From NCBI GenBank assembly GCA_910585765.1, contig CAJUES010000058.1:1-21669 (forward strand): a stretch of DNA of 21,669 nt, in the 5' to 3' direction. The notes under the pieces were generated by a model, which saw nothing but the letters and a program-made list of their open reading frames with translations, did not search any database and was not told the DNA's origin. The translations under genes and the position numbers were made by a program. The DNA comes from an uncultured Lachnospiraceae bacterium (GTDB lineage Bacteria > Bacillota > Clostridia > Lachnospirales > Lachnospiraceae). This document shows positions 1 through 6,847 of this stretch, in pieces; within the stretch, counting starts at the first letter, position 1, and each line of letters starts with the position of its first letter.

Positions 1-78
1 GAAAGTATTGATTTTATTTTTTTATCATATTTCAGTATGCGAAGTATGAGTAATATTATACGCAAAAGCAACAATATG

Positions 79-345
79 TCAAGCATCCGCCTCGATGAAA
101 TGCGTGGGATAGAGATCCCGGTATTTTTGATAGATCCGGTCTTCCTGTCCGTCAAGGTTTAATTGATACATCCTGAATGTCACCGGAAAGTCTTTGGGCG
201 GCCACTGCTCCTCATAAGAGTAACAGTATCGCATACCGAGCTACCGCATGACACCGCCACTCCTCGGATTGTTCCTGTCATGCGTGGCGGTGATATATGG
301 AATGCCGTCCTGTCACAGCTGCCCGATCAATGATTGCAAAAACAA
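79..345 (-). pseudogene. GNAT-family N-acetyltransferase remnant
   Basis: Reading the minus strand from about 345 down to a TGA at 79-81 gives the C-terminal part of a GNAT acetyltransferase. It includes the stretch DGIPYITATHDRNNPRSGG and then LGMRYCYSYEEQW, and it ends in THFIEADA. The frame is broken by two stops: TGA at 313-315, just before DGIPY, and TAG at 241-243, which replaces the residue between VMR and LGM. No start codon or acetyl-CoA-binding N-terminal half is visible upstream, so the gene is truncated as well as stopped. Family assignment rests on my recognition of the conserved C-terminal block of Clostridia GNAT proteins. No function should be expected. Confidence 0.72.
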
Positions 346-451
346 GGTAAAGGAGTCTTGGGCAAACGTAAATGGAAGTGTGTTTGTATTTGTGGTAAAA
401 TAGAGCCATTAAACCATTCTATAAAATTGGACTAATAGCAGAAAAACAGCA

Positions 452-500
452 GTTGCAACCAATAGTTGCCATATAGTTGCCCACGATTTCCATATAGTTG
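452..500. promoter_or_regulatory. Iterated CCATATAGTTG motifs upstream of the XRE gene
   Basis: The 11-mer CCATATAGTTG occurs at 469-479 and again at 490-500. The start-to-start distance is 21 bp, about two helical turns. A close relative, CCAATAGTTG, directly precedes at 459-468, and a perfect 8-bp palindrome GTTGCAAC lies at 452-459. The cluster ends about 60 bp before the start codon of the XRE regulator. Same-face repeats at this distance suggest an operator, plausibly for that regulator, but I see no convincing -35/-10 pair to anchor it. Confidence 0.4.
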
Positions 501-562
501 GTAGCGTGCAACTGGATAAATCAGTATATTATTGCTATCAGAATGATACGGAGGTGCGTAAT

Positions 563-1585
563 ATGAATGAAAATCGATTAGCGGAAAATCTCATGTACTA
601 TCGCAAAAAGAAAGGACTGTCACAGGAAAAAATTGCGGAATATTTGGAGATCAGCCGTCAAGCCGTAACCAAATGGGAGACGAATGCTTCAAAACCAAAT
701 TCTGACAATTTAATTAAGTTAGCACAATTATTGGAAGTTGATGTTGATACATTGCTGGGAAATGAAAGTGGGGAAAAATCGTCAACACAAGGAGAAGTGT
801 CAATAGGAGAAGTTTCAATAGGGGAAGTGTCAATAGGAGAAGTGTCAATAGGAAAAATGTCATGGGTTTTTATCGGAATATCTGTTTTGTGTATGTTGGC
901 ATATATCATTCAAAGTGCATTAACGGATAGTTTCAGTGTTGGGATATTCATCTGTATGGCTATTCTATGTATTCCAATACAACTGTTCCTGCATATCTAT
1001 CTTTCCAATGCGGTAAAAACTAATTCCTTTAATGGAATTGCAGGATTTGATGACAAGATAGAGTATAATATTGTTGAAGTAAAGAAACTGCTTGTACAGA
1101 TTGATTATCATATTGGAATCATGTCTGCTGTATATATTTTTCTGCTTTGTGTGATAAATGGGGTAAATTTGAAAATGCACTGGTTTAATGGCGTTCTGAT
1201 CGTTGCATATATACTGAATTTTATCACAAGCATAGAAATGAGCAACTACAAAATGACCGATAAAATCTATCGCAGGGAAGATGACAGGAAACGTGCCAAA
1301 CGCAGTATTCCGGTAACTGCAATATTTTCCCTGATACTATGTGCAGGGATAGGAATGGCGGTTATTGTATTTGAGACAAAGGGAATTGAGAATAATACAC
1401 TGCCTGCGATGAAACTATGTGGATTGCTGCTTTTGGGTATCGTGAGTGCAACCGCTGGATTCTTATTTGAAAACAGCAACATAAAAAAGTGGAATCCTGC
1501 AAATACAAGCTATAGAACAAATAAAGTAAGTATCATCAGTTTGCTTATATGTGCCATCATGTATGGGCTGATGTTTGTTGTATAA
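563..1585 (+). CDS. XRE-family regulator with multi-pass membrane domain
   Basis: This 340-residue protein carries an N-terminal HTH_3/XRE DNA-binding domain (about residues 7-61, with the typical SQEKIAEYLEISRQAVTKWE core). Next comes a linker of tandem GEVSI pentapeptides (about 77-97), then roughly seven hydrophobic segments to the C-terminus. The architecture suggests a membrane-tethered transcription factor that may sense an envelope signal; the signal is unknown. I chose ATG 563 because GGAGGT lies 7 nt upstream (550-555). A GTG at 506 in frame would add 19 residues but lacks a ribosome binding site and starts before the HTH. The gene is visibly more A+T-rich than the operons to its right. 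It stands alone, with the neighbouring operon convergent. Confidence 0.85.
   Translation: MNENRLAENLMYYRKKKGLSQEKIAEYLEISRQAVTKWETNASKPNSDNLIKLAQLLEVDVDTLLGNESGEKSSTQGEVSIGEVSIGEVSIGEVSIGKMSWVFIGISVLCMLAYIIQSALTDSFSVGIFICMAILCIPIQLFLHIYLSNAVKTNSFNGIAGFDDKIEYNIVEVKKLLVQIDYHIGIMSAVYIFLLCVINGVNLKMHWFNGVLIVAYILNFITSIEMSNYKMTDKIYRREDDRKRAKRSIPVTAIFSLILCAGIGMAVIVFETKGIENNTLPAMKLCGLLLLGIVSATAGFLFENSNIKKWNPANTSYRTNKVSIISLLICAIMYGLMFVV
791..865 (+). repeat. 15-bp in-frame tandem repeat encoding GEVSI
   Basis: Four near-identical 15-bp units (791-805, 806-820, 821-835, 836-850) and a degenerate fifth (851-865) encode GEVSI x4 and then GKMSW. The units differ by single substitutions only (gtgtca versus gtttca, ggag versus gggg). 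Because the period is a multiple of three, copy-number change would lengthen or shorten the linker between the HTH and the membrane domain without a frameshift. Confidence 0.9.
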
Positions 1586-1704
1586 GACTCGCCCTTCGCA
1601 GTATCAGCAGTAAACTGATGCGGAACAGGGGGATCTATGAGCGCATGTATGCGGAACAAGCCCGGCTGTACAGGATCTAGTACAGCATTGCACGCCAAAA
1701 AGCT
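1586..1704. other. Short gap between converging genes, with inverted repeat
   Basis: This is the gap between the XRE gene and the converging vanZ-like gene. It holds a 7-bp inverted repeat, GCTGTAC (1665-1671) and GTACAGC (1680-1686), with an 8-nt loop and no T-run on its 3' side in either direction, so it is not a convincing intrinsic terminator. A short plus-strand open stretch ends at TAG 1678-1680 with ...RMYAEQARLYRI; it reads somewhat like a protein tail, but I cannot assign it. Confidence 0.4.
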
Positions 1705-2121
1705 CTATCGCCTGAACCCGATCACCACCGCTCCCCCGATCCACGCGCCGAGCGTGTTCAGAACGAGATCGTCCAGCTCCGAAAAACCGGTTCCAAACAT
1801 AAACTGCATCGATTCGATCAACAGGGAAAACAAAAACCCGTAAAGAGCCGTCTGAAAAAGTCTTCCCGATATCCCCATATACTGCAGATACATGCCAAAC
1901 GGGACAAACCAGACGATATTTCCGACAGACAAATAGGTGAACGCAAACCAGTCACCGCGCCTGATCAGGTCGATATACCCCTCAAAAAGTGTCAGAATGA
2001 TCTTTCCATTCTGACACAGATGCTGCAGCGTGAAGGAGGAGCGGAATACCGTGATCCGCAGTACGACTGCTGCATATATCAAAAACAAGACCGTTGCTGT
2101 CCCTTTGTGACCTCTTTTCAT
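1705..2121 (-). CDS. VanZ-like membrane protein
   Basis: This is a small multi-pass membrane protein of the VanZ-like family, named after the teicoplanin-resistance accessory protein. Family marks are NIVWFVPFG in the middle and the closing block SLLIESMQF...TGFSELDDLVLNTLGAWIGG. About four hydrophobic segments are visible. From ATG 2119-2121 the protein is 138 residues and begins just before the first membrane segment, as relatives do. A GTG at 2164-2166, directly after the flavodoxin stop codon, would add 15 residues (153 in total). Both starts have only weak ribosome binding sites, so the choice is uncertain. It is the last gene of the tetR - flavodoxin - vanZ-like operon. Biochemical function is not established for most members; involvement in glycopeptide resistance should not be assumed. 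Confidence 0.82.
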   Translation of the reverse strand: MKRGHKGTATVLFLIYAAVVLRITVFRSSFTLQHLCQNGKIILTLFEGYIDLIRRGDWFAFTYLSVGNIVWFVPFGMYLQYMGISGRLFQTALYGFLFSLLIESMQFMFGTGFSELDDLVLNTLGAWIGGAVVIGFRR

Positions 2122-2166
2122 CTGTTGTATATCCCCGCATTCTGTATTACACAGCACTCTTTTCAC

Positions 2167-2709
2167 TCAGCCTTTCAAAGACTTCAAGTACGAAACCAGC
2201 GGCTCGATATACTCTATAGAAGAAATATCATACGAACTCCTGATCGCCTGCTCAAACGCGATGTCCTGCGCGGTTTTGTTCTTTTTGTTCCTGACCATGA
2301 CTGCCGCCACTTTCATCATCAGCCTGTCCGCCAGGGACATTTTCTCATAGCACAGCCCGCTCTGCATATAAAAATGCGGTATCTTTGCCAGTTCATCCGA
2401 TGAGAGATTCTGCTTCCAAAACGCCTCGACAGTCTCGGCGGCGGCGTTTGGCGTCGCCCCGGTCACAAACAGGATCAGCCTGCTGACTCCGCTCTTTTCA
2501 AACAGTTTTTTTGCTTTCTGGTAGCCGTCCATCATGCCCGCGTGGGCGCGTGTCCCGAAAATGACAACATCATACCCTGACAGCATATCCGCCGACACAC
2601 TCCTGTAGTCCGCAAGCGCACATTCCATCCGCTCCGCGATCAACTCCGCGTATTTCTTCGTAAACCCCGTGCTGCTCTTATAGACAACGATCCTATTGCT
2701 CTGTCTCAC
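2167..2709 (-). CDS. Flavodoxin-domain protein
   Basis: The N-terminus NRIVVYKSSTGFTKKYAELI has the FMN phosphate-binding loop of flavodoxins (S/T-x-T-G-x-T, here SSTGFT), and VVIFGTRAHAG follows in the position of the second FMN loop. The protein is 180 residues with the start used here, about the size of single-domain flavodoxins and HemG-type proteins. I set the start at GTG 2707-2709, because GGAGG lies about 8 nt upstream and homology begins immediately after. That makes it overlap the end of tetR by 17 nt, which points to translational coupling. Likely role: an FMN electron carrier or small oxidoreductase acting in the cytoplasm, controlled by the adjacent TetR repressor. The substrate cannot be told from sequence. 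Confidence 0.83.
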   Translation of the reverse strand: MRQSNRIVVYKSSTGFTKKYAELIAERMECALADYRSVSADMLSGYDVVIFGTRAHAGMMDGYQKAKKLFEKSGVSRLILFVTGATPNAAAETVEAFWKQNLSSDELAKIPHFYMQSGLCYEKMSLADRLMMKVAAVMVRNKKNKTAQDIAFEQAIRSSYDISSIEYIEPLVSYLKSLKG

Positions 2710-3265
2710 AATCTCTTCCTCCAATCCTAAATGCCTCATACGCCTTCTGCTGCTGCGCAAAGATCTCGTCCGGCGAGATCCCCGGAGAAGTCACCGAAAA
2801 TATAGTGCCCAGCCCGATCGTGTAGATCAGCATGTGCAGGTGCAGCTGTCTCGCCTGCGGCACACTGATCTGCAGCTGCTCCGCGATAAAGCCCGCAACC
2901 TGCGGACCGGCTTCTGACTGGTACAGGTCACTGAGTGAGGAGATCCCGTCCCTCTGCCGCAGTATGAATATCCTGAACAGATTCGGCTCCTCCTGCGCCA
3001 GCCGGATATACGCATTTCCCGTGCTGCGGAACAAGTCCTTCCTGTCAATGTGCGCCGCTATGTATTCCCGTATAAAGCAGTTCACCTGATCTGTCACGTC
3101 CCGGCGCAGACCTTCCATGTTTTTGCAATAGCTGTAGATCGGCTGTACGGAACAGCCGATCCTGTCGGCGATATTTTTCACCAGCACCTGCTCCATACCG
3201 CTGTTCCGCGCAATCTCAAAAGCCGCATCGACAACCATTTCCTTTGTGATCCTTTGTTTTGGCAT
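2693..3265 (-). CDS. TetR/AcrR-family transcriptional regulator
   Basis: This 190-residue protein has a TetR N-terminal HTH (about residues 5-50: VVDAAFEIARNSGME...IADRIGCSVQPIYSYCKNMEGL) and a C-terminal ligand domain of the WHG type (RSTGNAYIRLAQEEPNLFRIFI). ATG 3263-3265 is preceded by AAAGGAGA. The gene is first in an operon with the flavodoxin and VanZ-like genes. A perfect palindrome (3276-3298) lies between its promoter and start codon, the expected place for an autorepression operator. The inducing ligand is unknown. Confidence 0.9.
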   Translation of the reverse strand: MPKQRITKEMVVDAAFEIARNSGMEQVLVKNIADRIGCSVQPIYSYCKNMEGLRRDVTDQVNCFIREYIAAHIDRKDLFRSTGNAYIRLAQEEPNLFRIFILRQRDGISSLSDLYQSEAGPQVAGFIAEQLQISVPQARQLHLHMLIYTIGLGTIFSVTSPGISPDEIFAQQQKAYEAFRIGGRDCETEQ

Positions 3266-3275
3266 TGGATTCTCC

Positions 3276-3298
3276 TTTATATAAACAGTTTATATAAA
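3276..3298. promoter_or_regulatory. Perfect palindromic operator of the tetR operon
   Basis: TTTATATAAAC (3276-3286), one central A (3287), and its exact reverse complement GTTTATATAAA (3288-3298) form a 23-bp perfect palindrome. It begins immediately downstream of the -10 box of the minus-strand promoter, covers the predicted transcription start and touches the ribosome binding site. Size, symmetry and place fit a TetR dimer operator; binding by the encoded TetR is inferred. Confidence 0.8.
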
Positions 3299-3301
3299 TC
3301 G

Positions 3302-3330
3302 ATTATAATTGTGTTTTTATTGTTTGTCAA
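3302..3330 (-). promoter_or_regulatory. Sigma-70-type promoter of the tetR - flavodoxin - vanZ-like operon
   Basis: On the minus strand TTGACA (complement of 3325-3330) and TATAAT (complement of 3302-3307) are both perfect consensus, separated by exactly 17 bp. Transcription would start near 3295, inside the palindromic operator, about 30 nt before the tetR ATG. A promoter this strong directly over an operator is typical of a tightly repressed operon. Confidence 0.88.
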
Positions 3331-3348
3331 GTAGAGGGAGAAGAAATC

Positions 3349-3421
3349 GATCAAGCCAACCGCGAAGCGGTTTTTGCATGGCTTGATCCATGTAACAAGA
3401 AGCCGAAGGCTGAACTGTTAC
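3349..3421. repeat. Two adjacent nested hairpins (REP-like)
   Basis: Hairpin 1 has outer arms GATCAAGCCA (3349-3358) and TGGCTTGATC (3379-3388), perfect over 10 bp, enclosing ACCGC-gaa-GCGGT (3359-3371) followed by five T. Hairpin 2 has outer arms GTAACA (3392-3397) and TGTTAC (3416-3421), enclosing AGCC-gaa-GGCT (3401-3411). Both share the design of an outer arm plus an inner GAA-loop hairpin. They lie between divergent genes, so they are not at the 3' end of either neighbour. The inner hairpin with its T-run could act as a terminator for any plus-strand transcript; otherwise this resembles a dispersed intergenic repeat. Confidence 0.6.
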
Positions 3422-3432
3422 AGGAAATTTGC

Positions 3433-3461
3433 TGGAAAAATGTACATGATTGTGGTATTCT
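3433..3461 (+). promoter_or_regulatory. Probable extended -10 promoter of the deaminase gene
   Basis: TATTCT at 3456-3461 is preceded by TG one base upstream (3453-3454), giving an extended -10 element. TGGAAA at 3433-3438 is a 4-of-6 match to the -35 box with 17-bp spacing. The start codon is 55 nt downstream of the -10 box, with GAGGG at 3502-3506 as ribosome binding site. Moderate evidence only. Confidence 0.4.
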
Positions 3462-3515
3462 GATAACAGTACAAATCGGAGTTCGTCAAATGGCGTTAAG
3501 TGAGGGCTGTAAACT

Positions 3516-4019
3516 ATGACTGTAAATGAGAAAATGAAACTTGTAATCGATCTGGCAGAGCGGGCGTTGGAGAAAAACGAACTGCCGATAGCCTGTATCA
3601 TATTCCACAATGACACGATCGTGGCTCAAAGTCATACATCTGAAAGCGAAGATGATCGATTATTGGTTCACGCAGAGTTAAAAGCGCTGATGGAGCTGGA
3701 TCAGAAAAAAATGAAAGCAAACGAAAAGAGGCAAATGGAATTGTTCACTAATTTGGAGCCTTGTATGATGTGTTTGGGGGATCGCGCAAAATGGGACGTA
3801 CAGATGGCGGGAATGATTTTTCAAACACGCTCTAGAACTATGAACGTAGTACATAAAGGCTGGAACTGGGAAAACATCGATTCGGAGTCCTGGTTAGACG
3901 TGTCCGAAGAATTTTTGCCTGTAGCATTAAAATGGAGAGAACAATTTCATTCCATCCTGGACATCGGGGCAGGCAAAGGCAGACATTCTATTTTTTTGCA
4001 GAGAATGGTTTTGATGTAA
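3516..4019 (+). CDS. Zinc-dependent nucleoside deaminase fused to a methyltransferase fragment
   Basis: Residues 1-145 are a cytidine/deoxycytidylate/TadA-type deaminase. The HAE motif (His52, Glu54) and the P-C-x-x-C motif (Cys83, Cys86, in EPCMMCLGDRA) supply the zinc ligands and the catalytic glutamate. From about residue 146 the sequence changes to ILDIGAGKGRHS, which is motif I of class I SAM-dependent methyltransferases, and the reading frame then ends at 4019. In the next frame the methyltransferase continues (FFAENGFDVSAIDISESSV) to a TAA near 4073. The gene therefore looks like a deaminase whose 3' end was replaced by a methyltransferase piece. The deaminase active site is complete, so activity is possible; substrate (nucleoside, nucleotide or tRNA adenosine) is unresolved. 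Confidence 0.75.
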   Translation: MTVNEKMKLVIDLAERALEKNELPIACIIFHNDTIVAQSHTSESEDDRLLVHAELKALMELDQKKMKANEKRQMELFTNLEPCMMCLGDRAKWDVQMAGMIFQTRSRTMNVVHKGWNWENIDSESWLDVSEEFLPVALKWREQFHSILDIGAGKGRHSIFLQRMVLM

Positions 4020-4073
4020 GCGCGATCGACATATCAGAAAGCAGTGTGCAGAGTACATTATTATACACATATT
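3953..4073 (+). pseudogene. SAM-dependent methyltransferase fragment, frameshifted
   Basis: This piece encodes methyltransferase motif I (DIGAGKGRHS) in the deaminase frame and then, after the seven-T run at 3991-3997, the following helix and strand in the next frame (FFAENGFDVSAIDISESSV). One extra T would join the two parts into one frame. It stops after about 40 residues, without the rest of a methyltransferase fold, so it is a fragment and not a working enzyme. The frameshift could be a real mutation or a homopolymer sequencing error; the truncation is independent of it. Confidence 0.68.
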
Positions 4074-4307
4074 AAAAAGCAGGGAGGAAATTTAAACACG
4101 CTCTAAACCTGTCTTTTCATTGCTTTGATCAAAATAAAGATTCAAAATAAGGTGTGATATACTGCTGGGAAAAGGATATGGTATGCCAGGAATGTCACAA
4201 GCAAGAATGATCTGAACTACCCTATTTTCCTGTAGATCAAGATCGCTACCACCTCTACTGTGAGTATAATGTCGTAGACCCATTGAATACAATTGTACAT
4301 TGTAAAT
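4074..4307. other. A+T-rich spacer without recognisable gene
   Basis: This stretch separates the methyltransferase fragment from the small XRE gene. I found no coding sequence that resembles a known family on either strand and no strong promoter or terminator. A copy of AAACACGCTCTA (4094-4105), also present at 3823-3834 and inverted at 15252-15263, is the only repeated element noticed. Confidence 0.4.
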
Positions 4308-4547
4308 TCACTCACATTGATTTCGTACCCCTTTCGTCCCGCGATGATTTAATAAAAAGTAAGATGATAAATCTTCTATTGTTACACCGAATACTTTTGC
4401 AATACTGTATGCCAACAACATAGATGGATTGTATCTGTTTCTTTCAAGCTGTATGATAGTTTGTCTTGACACGCCTACAATATCCGCGAGTTCCTGCTGA
4501 CTCATTCGTCTGGTTGCCCGATAGCTGTGTACTTTGTCGCCGAACAC
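4308..4547 (-). CDS. Small XRE/Cro-type transcriptional regulator
   Basis: This 79-residue protein consists almost entirely of one HTH_3 domain (YRATRRMSQQELADIVGVSR, then a second helix pair ending in FGVTIEDL). It belongs to the compact regulators common in Clostridia that usually sit beside a membrane protein gene. Here no such partner is adjacent: downstream is a spacer with gene debris. The start is GTG 4545-4547. The nearest purine-rich site (GGGAG) is about 20 nt upstream, so expression may be weak or the 5' end altered. The frame is open further upstream but offers no other normal start codon. Confidence 0.75.
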   Translation of the reverse strand: MFGDKVHSYRATRRMSQQELADIVGVSRQTIIQLERNRYNPSMLLAYSIAKVFGVTIEDLSSYFLLNHRGTKGVRNQCE

Positions 4548-4611
4548 ATATTCTGTTTTGCTATTGAACCGCTCCCTTTATTTAGAGATTTGCATTATTA
4601 TCCAATCTAAT

Positions 4612-4660
4612 ACGCCATCTGGTCAGCAATTAGCGTGTCTGATTGCTAACCGGATGGCGT
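4612..4660. repeat. Long imperfect inverted repeat after the beta-galactosidase gene
   Basis: Arms at 4612-4630 and 4642-4660 match over 19 bp with two mismatches, both of which would be G-U pairs in one RNA orientation, around an 11-nt loop. It lies 45-93 nt beyond the stop codon of the minus-strand beta-galactosidase gene, where a terminator is expected. No clear U-run follows on that strand, so it may be a factor-dependent terminator, a 3' stabiliser or a mobile repeat. Confidence 0.55.
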
Positions 4661-4704
4661 TACCGTCAGTTCTTTTATTTTATGATTTCACAATTCCTTT
4701 TTAT

Positions 4705-6756
4705 TCATTCGTCTGCGGTCAGTACGACACACGCAAACGGCGGCAGTTCGATCTTACCTGTCATTTTTTCCCCGGTCTCCACGTTCTCATAACATGCCAG
4801 CAATTCGACCGATGCCGGTTCCCTGTTAAAGTTCTGCAGGAACCAGATCTTCCGGGTCTGCCCGCTGTCGTCTGTCTCCCCGCTCCGCTCGTTCACCGTG
4901 ACGCCTTCTGTCAGTCTGACCTGCAGTCCGCATCCCAGCCCTTTTTCATTCAAAATCTCACCGTACAGTGCTTTCAGGAAGCTTCCTTCATTGATGGACG
5001 CGATATAGTAGGCTTCCCCGGCTCCATAGACATTTTTTGTGAGCGCCGGGTAGCCTTTATAGAAATCGTTCTGGTACTCGGCAAGCACCTTCGCGCCTTT
5101 TGCGTGGACAAGTCCGCACAGCCCGGTGATCCGATGATCAATATCCTGATACCGCACACTGTTTTCACAGTACCCAGCCGGCACATCGATCTCCTCCGTC
5201 CGGATCCCGAGCACGTCCTCCAGAGGGTGCGCGCCTGTGTACGTCAGGTCGGATTCGTCCACCTCGCCGCTCCAGCAGGTCGTGATATAGCAGCCGCCCT
5301 GTCTGACAAAGGAGCGGACCTTCTCGTCGTAGCCTGCCCTGTACATATAGTTGAGCGGCGCGATCACCACACTGTATGTGTCGAGTTCCCCCTCCATATC
5401 AACCATGTCCACGTCGACGCCCATCTCCCACAGGGGTCTGAAAAAGTCCAGAAACACTTCCCGGTAATCCAGATCATTGTCCACGGCGCAGGCATCTGTC
5501 ACTGCCCACCAGTTTTCCCAGTCAAACACCATGGCGACACGGGGGCGGTTGCAGGTGCCGATCACTTTTGGCGCGATCTGCTCCAGCCGTTCCCCGAGCC
5601 GTGCCACCTCGCGAAATACCCTCGTATCTGCTCCGTTTCTGTGGTCGACCACCGCGCCGTGGTATTTCTCGCTGCTGCCCCTGCTCTTGCGCCACTGGAA
5701 ATACTGCACGCTGTCAGCGCCGCACGCTATCGCCTGCAGCGACGACAGTTCATGCATGCCCGGCCGTTTCAGCCGGTTGATCTGCCGCCAGTTCACAACG
5801 GACGGCGTGCTCTCCATTAACAGGAACGTCTTCTTTTTCAGGCTGCGCATCAGGCTGTGCGCCGCCGCCGTTCTGGATGCCGTCCGCAGCTCGTCAGCGC
5901 CGCTGTGCCAGTCCGGATAGCTGTCCCACGAGATGATGTCCAGTTCCTCTGCCCACTTGAAATAGTCAAACGTATAGAAAAATTCCATCATGTTCGCAGT
6001 GACCGGAAGTGTGCTGTGGCTGCGGACAGCCCGGATCTCCTCCTTGCAGAAGTCAAGCTGCCGGCTGTCCACAAAGCGTTTCCAGTCCAGCTTCTGCCCG
6101 TGCACCAGATCCTCCCCGCGCGCGGAAGCGCTCCTGATCTGGTTCCAGTCCGTGTACGTGTGGCTCCAGAAGCTCGTCCACCACGCCGCATTGAGCCTGT
6201 CCAGGGAACCGTACTTCTCCCTCAGCCACTCGCGGAAAGCGTTCTGGCAGTGTTCGCAGTGGCAGGCGCCGTCCCCGCCGTTGCCGCCGATCTCGTTTGA
6301 GATGTGCCACCCGATCACGCCGGGGTGACTGCCAAACTGCTGTGCGAGCCGCGTGTCAAGCTGCCATGTCTTCTCCCGCATGACAGGCGAGCTCGGGCAG
6401 TAATTGTGGCGCTTCCCCGGGTAATTGCGCACACCGTACTCATTTACCTGCAGCACTTCCTCATACTTGCTGGTAAGCCACTGGGGCATCGCGCCTGTGG
6501 GCGTCGCAAGGATCGTGTAGATACCGTTCTCGTACAGCCTCTGTATGATCTTTTCCAGCCAGGCAAAATCGTACCTTCCCTCCTCCGGCTCGAGACGGCT
6601 CCACGCGAATATGCCGAGCGACACGCAGTTCACATCCGCCTTTTTCATCAGCTGCAGATCTTCCTCGAGAATCTCCGGTCTGTCGAGCCACTGGTCGGGA
6701 TTGTAGTCCCCGCCGTGTATGATACCGCCAAAGTCTCCCATTATTTTTCGTTTCAT
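4705..6756 (-). CDS. GH42 beta-galactosidase
   Basis: This 683-residue protein has the full GH42 layout: an N-terminal TIM barrel, a trimerisation domain and a small C-terminal beta domain. The catalytic acid/base is Glu155 in WHISNEIGG and the nucleophile is Glu315 in FLLMESTPS. Cys120, Cys165, Cys167 and Cys170 match the structural zinc cluster of the family. No signal peptide is seen, so it acts in the cytoplasm, hydrolysing beta-galactosides (lactose, galacto-oligosaccharides or plant galactan fragments) taken up by a transporter not in this window. ATG 6754-6756 follows GGGAGG by about 11 nt. It lies 91 bp downstream of the S51 peptidase gene on the same strand, with hairpins in between, so joint transcription is possible but not certain. 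Confidence 0.93.
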   Translation of the reverse strand: MKRKIMGDFGGIIHGGDYNPDQWLDRPEILEEDLQLMKKADVNCVSLGIFAWSRLEPEEGRYDFAWLEKIIQRLYENGIYTILATPTGAMPQWLTSKYEEVLQVNEYGVRNYPGKRHNYCPSSPVMREKTWQLDTRLAQQFGSHPGVIGWHISNEIGGNGGDGACHCEHCQNAFREWLREKYGSLDRLNAAWWTSFWSHTYTDWNQIRSASARGEDLVHGQKLDWKRFVDSRQLDFCKEEIRAVRSHSTLPVTANMMEFFYTFDYFKWAEELDIISWDSYPDWHSGADELRTASRTAAAHSLMRSLKKKTFLLMESTPSVVNWRQINRLKRPGMHELSSLQAIACGADSVQYFQWRKSRGSSEKYHGAVVDHRNGADTRVFREVARLGERLEQIAPKVIGTCNRPRVAMVFDWENWWAVTDACAVDNDLDYREVFLDFFRPLWEMGVDVDMVDMEGELDTYSVVIAPLNYMYRAGYDEKVRSFVRQGGCYITTCWSGEVDESDLTYTGAHPLEDVLGIRTEEIDVPAGYCENSVRYQDIDHRITGLCGLVHAKGAKVLAEYQNDFYKGYPALTKNVYGAGEAYYIASINEGSFLKALYGEILNEKGLGCGLQVRLTEGVTVNERSGETDDSGQTRKIWFLQNFNREPASVELLACYENVETGEKMTGKIELPPFACVVLTADE

Positions 6757-6803
6757 GATATCGATATCCTCCCTTTATGCAAAAGCTTCCCGGCTCTTTC
6801 CCC

Positions 6804-6841
6804 GCACCTGCGGCAGGTGCCGCTAATACCTGATCTCAGGT
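6804..6841. repeat. Two small hairpins between the peptidase and beta-galactosidase genes
   Basis: GCACCTG-cgg-CAGGTGC (6804-6820) and ACCTGA-tc-TCAGGT (6828-6841) are perfect inverted repeats sharing the core CCTG/CAGG. They lie just after the peptidase stop codon on the minus strand, upstream of the beta-galactosidase ribosome binding site. No U-run follows, so they more likely modulate read-through or mRNA stability than terminate. Confidence 0.4.
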
Positions 6842-6847
6842 GCAGTC

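Noticed and set aside
506..562. GTG start extending the XRE regulator by 19 residues
   Set aside because: No ribosome binding site precedes it, while ATG 563 has GGAGGT at good spacing and fits the HTH domain boundary.
1585..1680. Short plus-strand peptide ending RMYAEQARLYRI
   Set aside because: It may be a gene remnant, but it is too short and unassignable, and has no ribosome binding site.
1705..2121. Glycopeptide resistance by VanZ
   Set aside because: Only the VanZ-like fold is present. None of the vanHAX-type genes are nearby, so a resistance claim is not supported.
4092..4292. 66-codon minus-strand open frame
   Set aside because: No family resemblance, no ribosome binding site, and located in a region of gene debris.
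4534..5820. Long plus-strand open frame of 428 codons
   Set aside because: It lies opposite the GH42 gene and is a high-G+C shadow frame without family resemblance. The same applies to long plus-strand frames opposite the SEDS (11239-12531), PPK2 (15449-16705) and antiporter (18380-20314) genes.
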